The notes below the pieces were generated by a model. That model saw nothing but the letters and a program-made list of their open reading frames with translations, searched no databases and was not told the DNA's origin. Positions 5,330 to 7,232 of a DNA stretch of 7,232 bases are shown here, piece after piece; positions within the stretch are counted from its first letter, which is position 1; the number at the start of each line of letters is the position of its first letter. The stretch spans positions 1 through 7,232 of the forward strand of contig CAMZLA010000004.1 of the NCBI GenBank assembly GCA_947311665.1, written 5' to 3'. This DNA comes from an uncultured Candidatus Altimarinota bacterium. GTDB taxonomy: Bacteria > Patescibacteriota > Gracilibacteria > CAIRYL01. A program made the translations under genes and the position numbers.

Positions 5330-5809
5330 TTACAATAACTCTTCTTGAACTGTTTTTTTAGAAATTTTCAATATCCGTTTTCCTTTTTCATCAGTAAAAC
5401 TTTCTGTTTCATACTCTGGATATTCTTGAAGAACAGTAAGATGAATAAGTCTTCTTTCTTGAGGACCAAGAAAAGGCATTATTTGTGGTTCGTGTATGCT
5501 TTCTATTTTCTCTATTTTTTTCTGTAAAATATCTTTTATTTTTTCTTCATTTTTCTTTTTATATCCATCAATATCAAATACAATAAAAATATCTCTATCA
5601 AAACCATTATTCCATAAAATAAGAGTAAGAAGTGTTTGCATTGCTGCAATATTTTGCCCTCTATACCCAATATATCGAGAAGTATTTTCTTGTGGAATAA
5701 GAGTAATCCAAATTCTATCATCTTGCTCTTCTACCTTGAGAAGAGAAAAAGGAATGGCAAGCGATTCTATAAATGCAACAGCTATCTCTTTAATTTTTAC
5801 AGTATGCAT
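5330..5809 (-). CDS. jag: Jag/KhpB-like KH and R3H domain RNA-binding protein
   Basis: Cytoplasmic single-stranded nucleic acid-binding protein. In Firmicutes Jag/KhpB works with KhpA in controlling elongation and division mRNAs. From the ATG at 5809 it is 159 residues. The KH domain (about 25-95) has IGYRGQNIAAMQTLL, with GxxG at 48-51. The R3H domain (about 105-155) has PQERRLIH, with R119/R120 and H123, followed by a TESFTDEKGKRILKI strand region. It lacks the N-terminal Jag-N extension, like many short homologues. An in-frame ATG at 5845 would add a hydrophobic MMKVYILFYIIS stretch that is unlikely in an RNA-binding protein, so 5809 was preferred, though 5842/5845 cannot be excluded. The usual partner yidC is not adjacent; ftsW follows after 6 bp. 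No Shine-Dalgarno is present. Confidence 0.88.
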   Translation of the reverse strand: MHTVKIKEIAVAFIESLAIPFSLLKVEEQDDRIWITLIPQENTSRYIGYRGQNIAAMQTLLTLILWNNGFDRDIFIVFDIDGYKKKNEEKIKDILQKKIEKIESIHEPQIMPFLGPQERRLIHLTVLQEYPEYETESFTDEKGKRILKISKKTVQEELL

Positions 5810-5856
5810 ACTGATGATATAAAATAATATATACACTTTCATCATACAAAAAATAT

Positions 5857-6234
5857 TTATTTAATGCGAATGAAAAAATGTAAAATAGAATTTATAACAG
5901 ATAAAAGAAATGAAGCCATGGCATATATGGTAACACCTCCAGAAATTGTAAAAACAACCCCTATTGTAAAAATTTCAGAGAAAAGATAAACATTGAGATA
6001 GAGCAAAAATATATTTATAACAGAAAGAAATAATCCAAAAGTAATAATTACAAGAGGCAAAGAAAGCAGAGAAAGCAATGGCTTAATAAGAAAATTTAAA
6101 AATCCCATCACAAACCCAACCGCTAAAAACCCCCAATTGGGAGTAATTTCAAATCTATCAATTCCTAAAAAATATTGAACAATCCATAATGCTGCAGCAT
6201 TTATCAAAACAGTGAAAATTAAGCGTTTTATCAT
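5857..6234 (-). CDS. PF04020-type four-helix membrane protein ('phage holin family', superfamily IV)
   Basis: Small integral membrane protein of 125 residues with four hydrophobic segments (about 5-23, 34-52, 58-82, 91-120). The core NFLIKPLLSLLSLPLVIITF (47-66) followed by GLFLSVINIFLLYL closely follows the PF04020 family pattern (N-x-L-I-x-P-x-L-x-x-L-x-x-P, then G-x-x-x-x-x-x-N). The 'phage holin' name is historical: these proteins are chromosomal in most bacteria, their function is unknown, and nothing phage-like lies nearby. The frame extends to a TTG at 6267, but that part is repetitive A/T DNA; ATG 6234 (MIKRLIF) gives the usual N-terminus with two basic residues before the first helix. 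It is the first gene of the block that continues with jag 47 bp downstream. Confidence 0.87.
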   Translation of the reverse strand: MIKRLIFTVLINAAALWIVQYFLGIDRFEITPNWGFLAVGFVMGFLNFLIKPLLSLLSLPLVIITFGLFLSVINIFLLYLNVYLFSEIFTIGVVFTISGGVTIYAMASFLLSVINSILHFFIRIK

Positions 6235-6240
6235 AAAAAA

Positions 6241-6279
6241 ATAAATATAAACAATAAATATAAACAATAAGTATAAAAA
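6241..6279. repeat. 13-bp tandem repeat (ATAAATATAAACA, three units) upstream of the PF04020 gene
   Basis: Two exact 13-bp units (6241-6253, 6254-6266) and a third degenerate one (6267-6279) lie directly before the start codon. On the coding strand each unit contains a TATATT or TATACT hexamer, so the array multiplies -10-like sequences. Confidence 0.8.
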
Positions 6280-6292
6280 AAATAAGAGAAAA
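6270..6292 (-). promoter_or_regulatory. Possible promoter of the PF04020-jag-ftsW block with shared TTTTCTCTTATT element
   Basis: TTTTCTCTTATT (6292-6281) is followed after 5 bp by TATACT (6275-6270) on the minus strand, the same arrangement as upstream of lspA and BI-1. The 12-mer is also one arm of the palindrome at 6281-6310, so the site may combine upstream termination with a new start. The start codon is 35 bp downstream. Confidence 0.4.
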
Positions 6293-6310
6293 TTATAATT
6301 TTCTCTTATT
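6275..6310 (-). terminator. 30-bp perfect palindrome plus T-tract, probable BI-1 terminator
   Basis: Positions 6281-6310 are an exact 30-bp palindrome, able to form a 13-bp stem with a TATA loop. On the minus strand it lies 33 bp beyond the BI-1 stop and is followed by six T residues (6280-6275), an intrinsic terminator layout with an A/T-rich stem (only four G-C pairs near the middle). Weak stability leaves an operator role possible. Confidence 0.6.
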
Positions 6311-6343
6311 CTATAATAAGTATTGTTTTTTTAAAATATTTTT

Positions 6344-7003
6344 TTATTCTCCTGCACTTAAGAAAAAAGAAAGAAGATATTGAAAAATAGCAAAAAGATT
6401 GAAATATAAATGATATGCTGCAGAAACAGCAGAGTCATAAGCACCATTTTTAATAGCTTGCACATCATATGATGTATAAGCAGAAAATAATACAACTCCA
6501 ACTCCAGAAAGAATCATTCGCATTGTATCCCCTCCAATAAAAATATTTATTATGCTCGCAATGAATAAACCAAACATTGTCATCATTAAAAATTGCCCCA
6601 TTCCCGATAAATCTTTTTTCGTTGTATATCCAAAGATTGCAGCTGCAAAAAATAATCCTCCAGCAGAAAGCAATGCTTGAATAACTGCCATCATCTGCCC
6701 TGTTGCATCTGCAAATGCAAGAGTAGGATAGAGAACAAGACCTGAAACAAATGCAAAAACATAGAGCATAGCAGGAACATGGCTAAATTTCCATTGTGCA
6801 AACATCAATCCCATAAATGCAATATGAACTGCATAATATGGAATTCCAACCCCTGCCAGTGTTTGCATAACGATTTCACCAGACCATGCACCAAGAGCAG
6901 CAACAAGAATAGCTAAACCAAAATATGCCCAGACTTTAGACATAAAAGTAGCTTTATCAGCTGCCGAGGTTGCGACAGTATTAAATTGAGGCATTGAATT
7001 CAT
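6344..7003 (-). CDS. Bax inhibitor-1 (BI-1/YccA/YetJ) family membrane protein
   Basis: Integral membrane protein of the TMBIM/BI-1 family (PF01027). Characterised members such as B. subtilis YetJ are pH-gated calcium leak channels, and E. coli YccA modulates FtsH. From ATG 7003 it is 219 residues with about seven helices. Signature segments are IFGYTTKKDLSGMGQFL (123-139), FIASIINIFI (147-156), FSAYTSYDVQAIKN (173-186) and LYFNLF (199-204). D180 matches the first Asp of the YetJ di-aspartyl sensor (AYDTQ); the second, usually LYLD, is Asn202 here. The frame extends upstream to a TTG at 7069, but that stretch covers the promoter-like region. ATG 7003 or 6994 (MPQFNT) is more plausible, because family members have a short polar N-terminus. 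A palindromic terminator follows. Confidence 0.92.
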   Translation of the reverse strand: MNSMPQFNTVATSAADKATFMSKVWAYFGLAILVAALGAWSGEIVMQTLAGVGIPYYAVHIAFMGLMFAQWKFSHVPAMLYVFAFVSGLVLYPTLAFADATGQMMAVIQALLSAGGLFFAAAIFGYTTKKDLSGMGQFLMMTMFGLFIASIINIFIGGDTMRMILSGVGVVLFSAYTSYDVQAIKNGAYDSAVSAAYHLYFNLFAIFQYLLSFFLSAGE

Positions 7004-7039
7004 AATGTAATGTAAAAAAATGGTATATAAAGTATGAAA

Positions 7040-7069
7040 AGTATAGAAAAGAATAAGAGAAAAAAGCAA
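7040..7069 (-). promoter_or_regulatory. Possible BI-1 gene promoter with shared TTTTCTCTTATT element
   Basis: On the minus strand TTGCTT (7069-7064) and TATACT (7045-7040) are 18 bp apart, and TTTTCTCTTATT (7063-7052) fills most of the spacer, ending 6 bp before TATACT. The -10 is good (4-5/6) and the -35 weak. The start codon at 7003 would be about 30 nt from the predicted start site. Confidence 0.42.
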
Positions 7070-7091
7070 CTCTTTTTATATTTTCATGCTT

Positions 7092-7232
7092 TTATGCTTT
7101 ATTTTCTTTTGTTTGAGAAGAAGCTTCAAAATCTCCAAACTCCCCCAATTTACTTGGAAGTTCCCCCTTATTTTGAGGGTTTGCATTAATTACTTCAAAC
7201 TGTTCTTCCAGCTCTATTGCTGCATTTAAACA
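7092..7232 (-). CDS. Unidentified protein, C-terminal 46 residues (cut by right edge)
   Basis: A frame open from the right edge ends at TAA (7094-7092). The visible tail is acidic and polar: a likely helix (AAIELEEQFEVI), then Asn/Gln/Pro/Gly-rich sequence (NANPQNKGELPSKLGEFGDF) and a charged end (SSQTKENKA). No membrane segment or known motif is seen and I do not recognise the family. Reality is supported by the absence of stops, codon use like the neighbours and the TAA stop shared by every gene here. It lies 88 bp upstream of the BI-1 start on the same strand, with a weak A/T hairpin (7063-7079) and the possible BI-1 promoter between them, so it may belong to a separate transcript. Confidence 0.62.
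   Translation of the reverse strand, partial: CLNAAIELEEQFEVINANPQNKGELPSKLGEFGDFEASSQTKENKA

Noticed and set aside
5496..5822. 108-codon plus-strand ORF antisense to jag
   Set aside because: It is a shadow of a well-supported jag reading frame; its Ser/Phe/Ile-rich sequence is what A/T-rich antisense DNA gives.
5857..6234. Prophage remnant suggested by the 'holin' family name
   Set aside because: PF04020 proteins are widespread chromosomal membrane proteins, and no endolysin, integrase or phage structural gene is nearby.
6312..6317. Perfect TATAAT on the plus strand within the BI-1 3' region
   Set aside because: No -35 at a proper distance and no plus-strand gene downstream; expected by chance in this base composition.
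7004..7069. Extending BI-1 upstream to TTG 7069
   Set aside because: The added residues are a Phe/Leu/Tyr-rich translation of the promoter-like gap; ATG 7003 or 6994 fits the family N-terminus.
642..7232. UGA-as-glycine recoding suggested by the exclusive use of TAA stops
   Set aside because: Conserved glycines are all GGN, no gene needs UGA read-through, and CGA is abundant, unlike recoded CPR genomes.

Overview
The window is AT-rich bacterial DNA read with the standard genetic code. Conserved glycines are all encoded by GGN, and no in-frame TGA interrupts any gene. Eight genes end inside the window and all eight stop with TAA. Shine-Dalgarno sequences are essentially absent, genes are tightly packed, and aspS uses CGA as its main arginine codon. 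This would fit a member of the Patescibacteria (CPR). The CGA usage and the absence of UGA-glycine argue against the UGA-recoding lineages (Gracilibacteria, Absconditabacteria). The lineage call is an inference; no rRNA or tRNA is present to anchor it.

Layout. Positions 1-353 (minus) hold the 5' part of a single-pass membrane protein with an Asp-Thr-Pro repeat, cut by the left edge. Positions 354-641 form the most structured non-coding stretch. It contains two roughly 90% identical copies of a 72-bp segment, each with a minus-strand TTGACA-N18-TAGAGT promoter. Between them lies a GC-rich REP-like hairpin that reads as an intrinsic terminator on the minus strand. Positions 642-3471 (plus) hold aspS overlapping an M24 metallopeptidase gene by 8 bp. 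The rest is minus-strand. In transcription order it is an unidentified 3' gene fragment (7232-7092), a Bax-inhibitor-1 family membrane protein (7003-6344), a PF04020-type four-helix 'phage holin' membrane protein (6234-5857), a Jag-like KH/R3H RNA-binding protein (5809-5330), the SEDS glycosyltransferase FtsW (5323-4034) and lipoprotein signal peptidase LspA (3939-3487). The plus and minus blocks converge with only 15 bp between stop codons.

Function. The minus block is an envelope cluster: septal peptidoglycan synthesis (FtsW), its likely RNA-binding regulator (Jag), lipoprotein maturation (LspA) and two small polytopic membrane proteins. The plus pair is housekeeping: tRNA charging and peptide turnover. 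No mobile element, CRISPR array, toxin-antitoxin or defence system is visible. The observations most worth following are the duplicated promoter/terminator arrangement at 373-571, a 12-mer at a fixed distance from a -10-like hexamer upstream of three minus-strand genes, the Asp-to-Glu change at a conserved LspA position, the Cys-bearing insertion in the first FtsW loop, and AspRS residues that suggest a non-discriminating enzyme.
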